Source: Bradyrhizobium sp. CCBAU 53340
GTDB taxonomy: Bacteria > Pseudomonadota > Alphaproteobacteria > Rhizobiales > Xanthobacteraceae
DNA: 64,000 nt
Assembly (NCBI RefSeq): GCF_015291645.1
Contig: NZ_CP030056.1
Span: forward strand, 868,001-932,000
Reading direction: 5' to 3'
Shown here: in pieces, positions 26,748 to 35,476 of the stretch
Position numbering within the stretch: the stretch's first letter is position 1
Layout of the letters: every line of letters starts with the position of its first letter
Program-made: the position numbers and the translations under genes
Notes under the pieces: model-generated
Databases searched by the model: none
Told to the model about the DNA's origin: nothing
The model's input: the letters and a program-made list of their open reading frames with translations, nothing else

Positions 26748-26770
26748 GGGCGGCGGCGACCCGCTGCCCC
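26748..26770 (+). other. Intercistronic hairpin after the binding-protein gene
   Basis: GGGGCGGCGG and CCGCTGCCCC form a 10-bp stem (one G-U pair) around a CGA loop, followed by TTCTT. It lies between the stop of the binding-protein gene and the permease gene. Such hairpins often protect the abundant upstream message or reduce downstream reading in transporter operons. Confidence 0.5.
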
Positions 26771-26795
26771 TTCTTGCAATTAGAGATGTAGTCAT

Positions 26796-27758
26796 ATGGA
26801 ACTTCGAGGATACGACGCAATCGTGACGCTGCAGTCTTCGGCCAGCCAACTTGCCTCCTCACAGGATCGGCGGATCAAGAGCGCTGAGGAGCCGCGTCTT
26901 GACTGGTGGAGCATTGCAGCAATTGCGCCAGCCATCGTCATACTTGTAGGATTTCTGCTTCTGTTCTTCTACGGCGTCTATCAGTCGTTGACTGACCTCA
27001 GGTTCGGTCGCCCCTTGGTCCACTTCATCGGCCTCAACAATTACGCGGCGCTGATTAAGACAGAGGATTTCTGGAATAGCATTCGCGCGACGCTGGTCTA
27101 CTCTGGATCCGCCGTCCTTGCCGAGGCAGCCTTCGGTCTCGCGCTTGCCAAGCTGTTCGCGACCGAAGTCTTCCTGGCCCGCGTGATGCGGCCGGTCATT
27201 CTCCTGCCCCTCGTCCTACCCCCGATGAGCGTAGCGCTCATGTGGACGACCATGATGGACCCACAAAACGGGATCATGAATTATCTGTTGTCGCTTGTCG
27301 GGATCGGCCGATTTGCCTGGATCTCAGATCCCGTGACCGCAATGTTCTCCCTGGTCCTGATCGACGTATGGACCTACACGCCCTTCTTCGCACTCATCAT
27401 CTTCGCCGGCCTTCAGGGCATCAATGAAGAGGTGAGAGAAGCCGCGCGCGTTAACGGTGCGAAGGGCTTGGCGACCTTTCTGCACATCGAGCAGCCTCTG
27501 ATTGCTCCCTACATTCTGATCGCGGCGGTGTTTCGGCTGATCGAGTCTCTCAACCAGTTCGACATCATCTTCGGGACAACCCAAGGCGGGCCCGGCAACA
27601 GCACTTCGGTTCTTTCGGTACGTGCCTACATCACCGCGTTCCAGAATCTCGCTTTTGGGCGTGGCGCCGCACTGATGGTGGTCAATTGGCTGATCGTGCT
27701 AGTCGGGACGTTCGCCATGGTCAAGCTCTGGCGCTTTGTTCGCCAGCGCGTCAGCTGA
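26796..27758 (+). CDS. Sugar ABC transporter permease (MalF/UgpA type)
   Basis: A 320-residue inner-membrane protein with about six hydrophobic segments, the first at about 46-68 (IAPAIVILVGFLLLFFYGVY). The EAA loop that contacts the ATPase is EEVREAARVNGAKGLATFLH, followed by IEQPLIAPYILI. It follows the binding-protein gene after 58 bp and precedes the second permease gene by 11 bp. The gene is intact. Confidence 0.9.
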   Translation: MELRGYDAIVTLQSSASQLASSQDRRIKSAEEPRLDWWSIAAIAPAIVILVGFLLLFFYGVYQSLTDLRFGRPLVHFIGLNNYAALIKTEDFWNSIRATLVYSGSAVLAEAAFGLALAKLFATEVFLARVMRPVILLPLVLPPMSVALMWTTMMDPQNGIMNYLLSLVGIGRFAWISDPVTAMFSLVLIDVWTYTPFFALIIFAGLQGINEEVREAARVNGAKGLATFLHIEQPLIAPYILIAAVFRLIESLNQFDIIFGTTQGGPGNSTSVLSVRAYITAFQNLAFGRGAALMVVNWLIVLVGTFAMVKLWRFVRQRVS

Positions 27759-27769
27759 AGAGGCCGCGC

Positions 27770-28630
27770 ATGCGCGTCAATCGTTCGACTCCCGCCAATC
27801 TGATCCTCAACCTGCTCGTGGGCGTTTGCGCATTTATCCTAGCTTTTCCGCTTATCTGGATATTGATGATGTCGCTGAAGCAGCAGGCCGAAGTCATGAC
27901 CTGGCCACCGACCTTTCTGTTCTCGCCGACCCTGGAGAATTTTCGCGTGCTGTTTGATGTCGCCCAGGCGGGGGCGACCAGCTATGGCACCATCAAAGTC
28001 GATTTCTTGACGCCGATCACCAACAGCGTCGTCATAGCGCTGGGCTCGGTCATCGTGTCTCTGCTCGTGGGCGTGCCGGCCGGCTACGTGCTGGCGCGGC
28101 GCGACATACCTCTCAAAGAGGACATTGCGTTCTTCATTCTTGGATTCCGCTTTGCCCCGGTTCTCCTGGTCGTCATCCCGCTCTTCAGCGTATTCCAGAC
28201 CATCGGGCTATATGACACCTATCTCGGCATGATCTGGGTCTACCAGGTGGTCACACTGCCGATGATCGTCTGGCTGAGCCGCTCCTACATCGAGGACATC
28301 CCCAAGGACATCGAGGAGGCGGCTGCCATGGACGGCGCCAAACCCGTTCGCGTCGTGCTGCACATCGTGCTGCCACTGTTGAAGCCAGGACTGATCGGAG
28401 CCTCATTGCTCATCTTCCTGCTCGCCTGGCACAATTTTGCCCTCGGTCTAATGCTGAGCTCGACCAAGGCGCCGGTGACGGTCGCTCTGCTCAAGCTTCT
28501 CAATCCGGGCGTGCAGTTCTATCCCGTCATGGCGGCCGGGCTCGTCGTGACGATGATCATTCCCGTCATCCTGATCGTCATTGGCCAGCGTCACCTCGAA
28601 CGCGGCCTCACCTTCGGTGCCGTAAAATGA
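27770..28630 (+). CDS. Sugar ABC transporter permease (MalG/UgpE type)
   Basis: A 286-residue permease when started at MRVNRSTPANLILN (27770); the open frame extends upstream but without family similarity. The first membrane segment is at about 10-32, with six in all. The EAA loop is KDIEEAAAMDGAKPVRVVLH, followed by IVLPLLKPGLIG. Its stop overlaps the ATG of the following kinase gene (ATGA), so translation is coupled. Confidence 0.9.
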   Translation: MRVNRSTPANLILNLLVGVCAFILAFPLIWILMMSLKQQAEVMTWPPTFLFSPTLENFRVLFDVAQAGATSYGTIKVDFLTPITNSVVIALGSVIVSLLVGVPAGYVLARRDIPLKEDIAFFILGFRFAPVLLVVIPLFSVFQTIGLYDTYLGMIWVYQVVTLPMIVWLSRSYIEDIPKDIEEAAAMDGAKPVRVVLHIVLPLLKPGLIGASLLIFLLAWHNFALGLMLSSTKAPVTVALLKLLNPGVQFYPVMAAGLVVTMIIPVILIVIGQRHLERGLTFGAVK

Positions 28631-29568
28631 ACACCCGGCCATTGATGTTCTTCGGAACGACGAATCTCGATCTCTGCTTCAACGTCGAGCGACTGCCGAC
28701 TCCAGGTGAAAGCCTGATGGGCGGCTTGACCCGTTACCCCGGAGGCAAGGGCGCCAATCAGGCCGTTGCTGCCGCCCGGCTTGGCCTCAAGCCACATTTC
28801 TACACGCGTCTCGGCGATGACGATGCCGGCCACTGGCTGTTGCAGTCCCTGATGCAGGCCGGCGTTCGCGCAGATGCCATTCAGATCTCTGCGGGCGAGG
28901 TCTCCGGTTCAGCCCTGGTCATGGTCGGCGACGACGGCTCGAACATGATCGTCATAGACCCTGGCACGAATTTGAACGTGACACCCGAGATGATCGAGCG
29001 CGCGGCCGAGTTCATCGCGCGCGATGCAATCGTTGTTGCGGAAATGGGGATGCCGATCTCGGCCCTTAATCGGCTCTTCGAGATGAAGGCGGACAAGGGT
29101 TTTGAACTCATCTTCAAGCCGGCGCCGGTCAGGCCCGGGCTTTCACCGGCCGCGTGGGCAAGCGTTGACTTCGTCACGCCGAACCAGACGGAAGCCTTTG
29201 AGCTCACAGGGATCGAAGTCCTCGACTTCCACACAGCCGCGGGCGCGGCCTTAAAGCTTCTCGATCTCGGTCCAGCTGCCGCCCTAATCACCTTGGGCGC
29301 GCAGGGCGCTTACTATGCCGACAAGAAGCAATCTTTTTCTCTGCGCGCCTTCCCGGTGAAGGTCGTGGATACCACGGCCGCAGGGGATGCTTTCAATGGC
29401 GCCTTCGCCGCTTCATTGGCTGAGAGCCTGCCCTTGAGGGAAGCCGTACGAAGGGCGCTCGCGGTGGCAGCCCTGTGCGTGACGCGCCGCGGTGCTCAAA
29501 GCTCGATGCCGAGCCGCGAGGCGGTTGGCGAATTTCTGCAATCACAAACGATCCTGGAGTTGGAATGA
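28627..29568 (+). CDS. PfkB-family sugar kinase (ribokinase-like)
   Basis: A 313-residue kinase. The substrate-binding signature is GGLTRYPGGKGANQAVAAAR (about 37-56), and the ATP/anion-hole and catalytic-Asp motif is DTTAAGDAFNGAFAAS (about 245-260). A NXXE-type motif is present as NQTEAFEL. The family phosphorylates ribose, fructose, adenosine and related compounds. It lies within the transporter operon, coupled at both ends (ATGA overlaps), so it probably phosphorylates the imported substrate. The second kinase of the window is at 61314-62255. Confidence 0.88.
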   Translation: MNTRPLMFFGTTNLDLCFNVERLPTPGESLMGGLTRYPGGKGANQAVAAARLGLKPHFYTRLGDDDAGHWLLQSLMQAGVRADAIQISAGEVSGSALVMVGDDGSNMIVIDPGTNLNVTPEMIERAAEFIARDAIVVAEMGMPISALNRLFEMKADKGFELIFKPAPVRPGLSPAAWASVDFVTPNQTEAFELTGIEVLDFHTAAGAALKLLDLGPAAALITLGAQGAYYADKKQSFSLRAFPVKVVDTTAAGDAFNGAFAASLAESLPLREAVRRALAVAALCVTRRGAQSSMPSREAVGEFLQSQTILELE

Positions 29569-30337
29569 CTGAACAGTTCTCAGTTTCGGATAGAACGGTG
29601 CTCGTAACCGGAGCCGGTGGAGGCATCGGGTCGGCCATTGTTTCAATGCATTCCGGGCGGGAGGGGCGAATGTCCTTGCCACCGATGCTAATCTCGCAAA
29701 CCTCAGGGAGACCTTGGCTGGCCTGCCCCATGGCAACGGCGTACTGCCAATGGCGATGGATGTCGCGCGGGAGGACGATGTCGCAAGGGTGCTAGATGAG
29801 ATTGCCAGACGTTTCGGCCGGCTCGATGTGCTGGTGAATAACGCCGGCATCAAGTCTGCCGAGCCGCTCCTGAACGGCAATTCGGAAAAGATCGAGCGCA
29901 CGATCCAGATCAACTCAGTCGCTGTCCTGCGCTCCTCCAAACTGGTGGTCGACCGGTTCATGAAGGCGAAAGGTGGCCGTATCGTCAACGTCGGCTCCTC
30001 GCTGTCCTCGCAAGGTGCAGTCTTCAACTATCAGGCTGGCGGCGCCGACTACTGCTTGTCCAAGGCGATCGTCCACGATCTCACCAAGCTGCTCGCCTAC
30101 GAATGCGCGCCGCTCAAGATCAATGTCAACGCAATCGCCCCTGGCATTATCGACACGCCCATGCACGGGCGTCCCCGGGAGGAGACCGAAGCCCGCCATA
30201 GTGGCCGGATCCCGCTGGGACGCGTGGGTCTACCGGAGAATATCGCGGGTCTTGCTGTCTTTCTCGCAAGCCCCGCGGCCTCATATATGACCGGGCAGAT
30301 TCTTCACGTGAACGGCGGGATGCTGATGAATGGCTAA
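29565..30337 (+). pseudogene. Short-chain dehydrogenase/reductase, single frameshift
   Basis: Starts MTEQFSVSDRTVLVTGAGGG with the TGxxxGxG cofactor motif. Near 29650 one base is gained or lost; from there the second frame continues as AFRAGGANVLATDAN and contains LDVLVNNAGIKSAEPL, VNVGSSLSSQGAVFN (Ser), GADYCLSKAIVHDL (YxxxK, catalytic Tyr/Lys) and IAPGIIDTPM. Corrected length is about 257 residues, normal for the classical SDR family. It lies in the transporter operon between kinase and HAD genes and would oxidise or reduce the sugar-like substrate. As it stands the protein ends early. Confidence 0.8.
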
Positions 30338-31156
30338 TACCGCCCCGGCCCATAACTGGCCGCAAGTCAAAGGTATCATTTCGGATCTCGATGGCGTGGT
30401 TTATCGCGGCAACGCGGCGATACCAGATGCTATCCAGACATTTGGAGCTTGGCAGACGGCAGGATTGCCGTTCTGCTTCGTGACTAACAATTCCACCCAT
30501 ACCCCCGAAGATGTCTCCGCAAACTTGCGAGTTTCGGGCTTGTCGTCACGCCGAAAGACGTTGTCACGAGCGCCATCACTGCCGCCGAGCTCATTCGCGC
30601 GACATACAAGGATGCAACGCGCGTATTCGTCGTGGGCGCGCCATCGCTGGTGAAGGCCATCACCGAAGCGGGGCTCGATGTGACCGATCGCGAACCCGAT
30701 GCCGTGGTCATGGGCCTCGATCGCTAGATAACGCATGAGAAGCTGCGGATTGCGGTCGAAGCGATCCTGAACGGTGCCGCATTCGTCGGCACCAACCCCG
30801 ATCTCCTCCTGCCGACCGCAGGCGGTTTCGAACCTGGAGCAGGAGCAACGATCACAGCTGTAGCTGCTGCCACAGGCGTGAAGCCCTTGATTGTCGGGAA
30901 ACCTGAGCCGCACATGATCGAGACGGCACTTTCCCGTCTCGGGACGGCGCGCAACGCCACATTGATGATTGGCGACCAGATCCAGACGGATATCCAGGCC
31001 GGAAAGCGAGCGAAGCTACCGACGGTGCTGGTCACGACCGGCGTGCCGCCCCGCGAAGACCCATCCCTGGTGCCACCTGATTTTATCGTCTCCAGCCTGG
31101 CAGAGATTGAGGTCCCGGCGGCGCTGGTCGAACGGATTCGACAGAGGAGTTCGTGA
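30330..31156 (+). pseudogene. HAD-family (NagD-like) phosphatase, frameshift and internal stop
   Basis: Starts MANTAPAHNWPQVKGIISDL with motif I SDLDGVVYRG (Asp nucleophile) and the motif II region FVTNNSTHTPEDV. Near 30535 the frame shifts, continuing VVTPKDVVTSAITAAELI to AVVMGLDR. A TAG follows at 30725-30727 where Gln would fit, and then the same frame continues ITHEKLRIAVEAI, GKPEPHMIETALSRL (Lys) and LMIGDQIQTDIQAGKRA (motif IV) to the stop at 31156. Its start overlaps the SDR end and its stop touches the ATPase start. Two independent lesions argue for true decay. Confidence 0.8.
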
Positions 31157-32268
31157 TGGCCGATGTTCGTTTGGAAGGCGTCAACAAGGCCTATGGGACA
31201 ATCCAGATCCTGCGGAACATTGATCTCACCATCGATCACGGCGAGTTCGTCGTGTTCGTCGGACCTTCGGGATCGGGCAAGTCGACGCTGTTGCGAATGA
31301 TTGGAGGACTAGAACGAATCAGCGGCGGCCGGCTTCTGATTGACAACGAGCTCGTCAATGATGTCGATGCGGCGGATCGAAACCTCGGGATGGTGTTTCA
31401 GAGCTACGCGCTCTATCCGCACATGACTGTGCGCGAGAACCTTGCCTTTCCTCTGCGAATGGCAAAGGTTGCGAAGACCGGGATCGAGACCAGGGTCGCC
31501 GAGACTGCGTCGCTGCTACAGATCGATCATCTTCTGGACCGAAAACCCCGACAACTCTCGGGCGGCCAGCGTCAGCGCGTTGCGATTGGCCGCGCAATTG
31601 TTCGCGAACCCAAGGTGTTCCTATTCGACGAACCCCTGTCGAACCTTGATACCGAATTGCGGGTGCAGATGCGGGTTCAGATTGCCAAGCTCCACAAGCA
31701 GCTTGGGAATACCATGATCTACGTGACACACGACCAGGTGGAAGCCATGACAATGGCCGACAAGATCGTCGTACTCAAGGACGGCAACATCGAGCAGGTG
31801 GGAAGCCCGCATGATCTCTATCACAATCCGGCATCCCGGTTTGTGGCCGGATTCATCGGCTCACCCAAGATGAATTTCCTGGGCGGCCACATCGAGGCGG
31901 CGCACGAGGCGGGCATGGACGTCAGGCTCGACGCCGGGGCGACAGTCTCCGTCCCCGTGCAGCCGGATCAATTGCTCGTCGGCAAGCCGATCACACTCGG
32001 AATTCGCCCCGATGACTTCTCTCCATCTGCGGCGGAGAGGAAAGAGATCGCGATCGAACTCGACGTCGATTTCGTCGAGCATCTTGGCAGCGTCACCTAC
32101 ATCTACGGAAACGCTGGCAAGGAATCGGTGGTCGCAAAGGCGCCAAAGCCGGAGTCACAGAAGAGGTCTGGCAAGGTTCGTCTTGCGGCGTCGCCGGCGG
32201 ACTGCCACCTGTTCGTGACGAACGGAAAGGCGCTGCGCCGGTTGCACGCGCCCGCAAATTGGAGCTAG
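31156..32268 (+). CDS. Sugar ABC transporter ATPase (MalK/UgpC type)
   Basis: A 370-residue ATPase with Walker A GPSGSGKSTLLRM (about 37-49), Q-loop MVFQSYALYPHMTV, signature LSGGQRQRVAIGRAIV, Walker B VFLFDEPLSNLD and H-loop MIYVTHDQVEAM. The C-terminal TOBE/regulatory part (about 235-370) is complete. The ATG at 31156 follows GAGGAG; a GTG one codon upstream is less likely. It is the energising subunit for the permeases at 26796 and 27770 and is intact although the binding protein and two enzymes of the operon are not; it might serve other importers. Confidence 0.9.
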   Translation: MADVRLEGVNKAYGTIQILRNIDLTIDHGEFVVFVGPSGSGKSTLLRMIGGLERISGGRLLIDNELVNDVDAADRNLGMVFQSYALYPHMTVRENLAFPLRMAKVAKTGIETRVAETASLLQIDHLLDRKPRQLSGGQRQRVAIGRAIVREPKVFLFDEPLSNLDTELRVQMRVQIAKLHKQLGNTMIYVTHDQVEAMTMADKIVVLKDGNIEQVGSPHDLYHNPASRFVAGFIGSPKMNFLGGHIEAAHEAGMDVRLDAGATVSVPVQPDQLLVGKPITLGIRPDDFSPSAAERKEIAIELDVDFVEHLGSVTYIYGNAGKESVVAKAPKPESQKRSGKVRLAASPADCHLFVTNGKALRRLHAPANWS

Positions 32269-32302
32269 TTTTCGCAACCGCCGTGCAGGAGGCGGGCAAG
32301 TC

Positions 32303-34078
32303 ATGCACACGCGGACAGACCAGGCAAAGGGCGGCGGCATCAGGCGGTTCTTCCGCAACTCCCGCTCCTTTATGCTTGGGGCTGGAATAGGATCGGGCAT
32401 GACCGCGCGAGCGGCCGAACGGGCGGGCGCGGATTTCGTTCTCGCCCTTAACGCCGGCCGATTTCGCGCGATGGGGGGCTCTTCGCCAGCCTCAATTCTT
32501 CCAATCCGCAATACAAACGAATTCGTGGCGGGCTTCGGCCGGACCGAGATCCTGCCCTCAACGAAATTGCCGGTATTTTTTGGCGCTTGTACCTTCGATC
32601 CGCAGCTGGATATCGACCGCTTTCTCGACCGCATCATGCGATGGGGTTTTTCAGGCGTCACCAATTTCCCGTCCGTCATCCACATTGATGACTACAGGAG
32701 ATCACTGCTTGAAAGTTGCGGGCTCGGCTACGAGCGGGAAATCGAACTCCTGGTCAAAGCCGCAAAACGCGGCCTAATGACCATCGCTTATACTCGCACC
32801 CAGTCCGAAGCAAGGCGCATGGTTGAAGCTGGAGCTGAAGCCATCTGTATCAACTTCAATCTCAACCGCGCTGTCGAAAGCGGATGCGACTTGTCGATCA
32901 GCCTGTCGGAGCTTGCCGCGCGAACGAGCGCTGTTGCGCGTGTCGCTCAATCCGTCGACGTGAACGCAATTTGCCTGCTTGGTGGCGGGCCAATCACGAA
33001 GCCTGACGAACTCCTGGACATCTGCCGAGAAACGGGTGTGCAGGGTTTCATTGGCGGTTCGTCGCTCGACCGCATCCCGCTCGAAATGTCAGTTCTCGAG
33101 GTAACCTCGGGCTTTAAGACCATCCACTTATTGCGAGAGAAGGTCGATCTCCTCGAGCGCCAGCTCCAGTTGAGCGGATTCCGGCATGGCGTCATCGCGC
33201 AGTCCTCGATCATGAAGCACGTGCTTGAGACTGCAAGGCGCTTGGCAAGTAATCCCAATTCTGTGCTGGTGTGGGGCGAGGCGGGATCGGGAAAGCGAAG
33301 GATAGCGAACCTCGTCCATGCCTTTAGCGATCGGAGACACACGAAGGCCGCGCTGTTTCATTGCCGCCGAGGGCCGGCAATCGACACGGTCGGTGCGCTG
33401 TTCGGTGCCGAGAGCGCTGAGAATAGGAGGCGCCAACTGTCGCTCCTCGAAGCCGCAAGTGATTCCGCGCTCCTGCTGACGCATGTCGATCAGCTGTCGC
33501 GAGATGGGCAAGAGCGTCTCGCGGACTATCTCGAGACGGGTACTTTCACGCCGCTGAACGGCGTATCCGTTGTAAGGTCAAACGCCCGGATCATCGCAAC
33601 CGCGACAGTGACCCGCGGAGCAAGCTTGGAAAGTGTTCTATGTCCCCGCCTTCTTGCCTTCTTTGCCGGGCTTGACATAGAACAACCCGCTTTGCCAAAC
33701 CGTCTGGAGGACCTTCCACAGCTCATTCAGCATTTTGCCGTCGAAGCCAAGGGGGATTCGAATGCACAAACGCTGGCAATAGAGAAGTCCGCGTTCTTGG
33801 CGTTAGCGGGCCACCATTGGCCCGGAAATTTGAGAGAATTGCGCCAGATCGTCAATCAACTGGTGATGGTGAAAGACGCGCATATAACTGCTGACGTCCT
33901 CAAGCCGCTTCTGAACTCGACGTCGCCCGCTCGGCCCAAAGGAGCATTCTCCGAGCGCGAGTGGTTCATCGAAGGCCTAAAACGAAACAGGCTCCACCGT
34001 GGCAAGACCGCACAATCTCTTGGGCTTTCAAGGAAGACGCTTTACAACAAGATAAAGAAACTGCGGATCCTAGAATAG
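32303..34078 (+). CDS. TIM-barrel (PEP hydrolase-like) protein fused to an AAA-type domain and Fis-like helix-turn-helix
   Basis: A 591-residue three-part protein. Residues about 20-285 form a TIM-barrel of the 'phosphoenolpyruvate hydrolase' family (FMLGAGIGSGMTARAAERAG, GFSGVTNFPSVIHIDD, GAEAICINF). Residues about 300-500 resemble a sigma54-activator AAA domain with Walker A GEAGSGK (325-331). Residues 550-591 are a Fis-type helix-turn-helix (KTAQSLGLSRKTLYNKIKKL). The GAFTGA loop needed to contact sigma54 is absent (LFGAESAENRRRQ stands there), and Walker B is poor (SALLLTHVDQLS). It may therefore be a regulator sensing a small molecule through the barrel, without sigma54 remodelling. It is the last gene of the transporter operon. 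Confidence 0.75.
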   Translation: MHTRTDQAKGGGIRRFFRNSRSFMLGAGIGSGMTARAAERAGADFVLALNAGRFRAMGGSSPASILPIRNTNEFVAGFGRTEILPSTKLPVFFGACTFDPQLDIDRFLDRIMRWGFSGVTNFPSVIHIDDYRRSLLESCGLGYEREIELLVKAAKRGLMTIAYTRTQSEARRMVEAGAEAICINFNLNRAVESGCDLSISLSELAARTSAVARVAQSVDVNAICLLGGGPITKPDELLDICRETGVQGFIGGSSLDRIPLEMSVLEVTSGFKTIHLLREKVDLLERQLQLSGFRHGVIAQSSIMKHVLETARRLASNPNSVLVWGEAGSGKRRIANLVHAFSDRRHTKAALFHCRRGPAIDTVGALFGAESAENRRRQLSLLEAASDSALLLTHVDQLSRDGQERLADYLETGTFTPLNGVSVVRSNARIIATATVTRGASLESVLCPRLLAFFAGLDIEQPALPNRLEDLPQLIQHFAVEAKGDSNAQTLAIEKSAFLALAGHHWPGNLRELRQIVNQLVMVKDAHITADVLKPLLNSTSPARPKGAFSEREWFIEGLKRNRLHRGKTAQSLGLSRKTLYNKIKKLRILE

Positions 34079-34085
34079 CCTACCC

Positions 34086-34796
34086 TCATTTCTTGCGTCG
34101 GGTTTGCTGCGACGTAGTCGCATGCAAAAACGAGAACCTTGGCATCGACGATGCCTGTTGGCCAAGGCTGATCAACCCCATTTCGTCGCAAATCCTACGC
34201 GCAAGAGCCTCTTCGGGCAAATACACAATACCTTCGAGATGCGCTCCAAGTCTCGTCTCTGCCATCGTGATCTCAGAATCCTTGGCAGCAACAAACAGGA
34301 TTTTGAATCCCAGGCTGGCGAACCATTCCATACGTCGAAGTTCGAGCTCCAGTCCGGAGTTAATTGGCATGCCATCCGTAGCCTGCTCAATGATAGATGC
34401 AGGTGGGAAATTTGTGACGCCGGAGATTCTCGCCTCTTTCAGCAAGTCGGCAAAATCCTCCCAACAGGCAAAGGGATCGATCATGACCATCGCCGCGTAG
34501 GCGCGAATGGACGCTTGCTTGTCGAGGCTGCGCAAATCTCGCAAAAGACAGTCATTCCAGTCGACGACAGGTAAAGTCGCCATTACGAGCATCGAGTCTG
34601 CTGGAAAGCTCCGCAGGGACGGCGCGTAGATTTCCAAGGGCGCGCCTCTAGATGCGGCCGTTAAGCGCGTGGCAAGCTTGCAGCTGACTATACCCATTCT
34701 TACCCACCCGGAAGTATCGCCGATGTTATACAATGCTTCAGCCCGGTCTAGACCTCCTATTGTTGAGAATGCTCCGGGAGGAAATTCGTGTCTCAT
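34086..34796 (-). CDS. Second TIM-barrel (PEP hydrolase-like) protein, diverged
   Basis: A 236-residue protein when started at MRHEFPPGAF (34796). It shares the ISGVTNFPPASII stretch with the barrel of the neighbouring 591-residue protein (GVTNFPSV) and has the same order of strands (MVMIDPFACWEDFADLLKEA; ASLGFKILFVAAKDSE), but it lacks the GAGIGSGM start and the LLGGGP/GGSS phosphate-loop region. The binding site is therefore probably altered. It is convergent with that protein, 7 bp between stops, and has a weak ribosome site. It may be a regulatory partner or a decaying paralogue. The upstream 34797-34840 region has no clear promoter. Confidence 0.55.
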   Translation of the reverse strand: MRHEFPPGAFSTIGGLDRAEALYNIGDTSGWVRMGIVSCKLATRLTAASRGAPLEIYAPSLRSFPADSMLVMATLPVVDWNDCLLRDLRSLDKQASIRAYAAMVMIDPFACWEDFADLLKEARISGVTNFPPASIIEQATDGMPINSGLELELRRMEWFASLGFKILFVAAKDSEITMAETRLGAHLEGIVYLPEEALARRICDEMGLISLGQQASSMPRFSFLHATTSQQTRRKK

Positions 34797-34814
34797 TATT
34801 TGGCGGACGGCCAA

Positions 34815-35169
34815 GCGTCGGTCCCGGATGGAGCCTCGCCTGTAAATGTTTCAATCCGTGCGTGTGAAAGCCGGCGTCACCCTTGTCGGTGGTTGGTTGA
34901 AGCTGAAGCAAAAATCACCCGCTGGATCCTTTCGCGGCCACTAAGGGGAAATCTCGCGGCCGCCAGTGATGGGAAAGAGGTGTTCCGCTTCACCGCAACC
35001 TTCAATGGTCTGGATCACGCGCAAGCGCCAAAGCCCGTGCCGACCCTCGCTCTCCGAATGCGAGAGTGGCGGCGCAAGTCTCCAGCCTGGTCCAGCGTCT
35101 CGTCCGGAATCTCTCCGAACTGGGGGGCACCAGGAAAATCTAATTCAATCGGTAATTTGGTCGCGGTGG
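34815..35169. other. Gene-poor stretch
   Basis: A plus-strand open frame (34788-35228) crosses the region but does not resemble any protein I know and changes character within its length. I see only possible IS debris. Confidence 0.3.
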
Positions 35170-35325
35170 TCTCCGGCGTCCTATGTCGATGCGTTGGGCG
35201 ACCAACTATCCGATTTGTCGCCTGCTAACGATAGCCTTCGGCTCCGCTGGCAGACCGGTTCGTCTGCCTTCCTCCCTCAACTTAAGCCGCTGTTGGAGAA
35301 ATCTGACAGCGGCTTTTTCTTAAAG
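35170..35325 (+). ncRNA. Candidate small RNA with three hairpins and a terminator
   Basis: On the plus strand three hairpins follow each other: AGCC-TTC-GGCT (35233-35243), GGCAGAC-CGGTTC-GTCTGCC (35249-35268, perfect 7-bp stem) and GCCGCTGT-N12-ACAGCGGC with T's (35286-35318). The link between the second and third is TTCCTCCCTCAAC, complementary to a Shine-Dalgarno sequence, as seen in several alphaproteobacterial trans-acting sRNAs. The 5' end is not identifiable and is set arbitrarily. No protein-coding gene directly upstream needs this terminator. Confidence 0.4.
35286..35320 (+). terminator. Rho-independent terminator
   Basis: GCCGCTGT (35286-35293) and ACAGCGGC (35306-35313) form a perfect 8-bp stem with a 12-base loop, followed by TTTTTCTT. 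It lies in a gene-free stretch and would end a plus-strand transcript starting somewhere after 34800. Confidence 0.7.
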
Positions 35326-35476
35326 GACACTAGGCATCTCATTCATTGAAGCGCGAGTGTCGCTAACGAGCGCGCCAATCCTCAAGGGCGGGACCCTTCC
35401 ACGCTCTCGGCATTGAAGGAACACGCCCGTACCTCCAAAGGCAGTGAGATAGTAAAATTCGATTAGACCGAAGACT

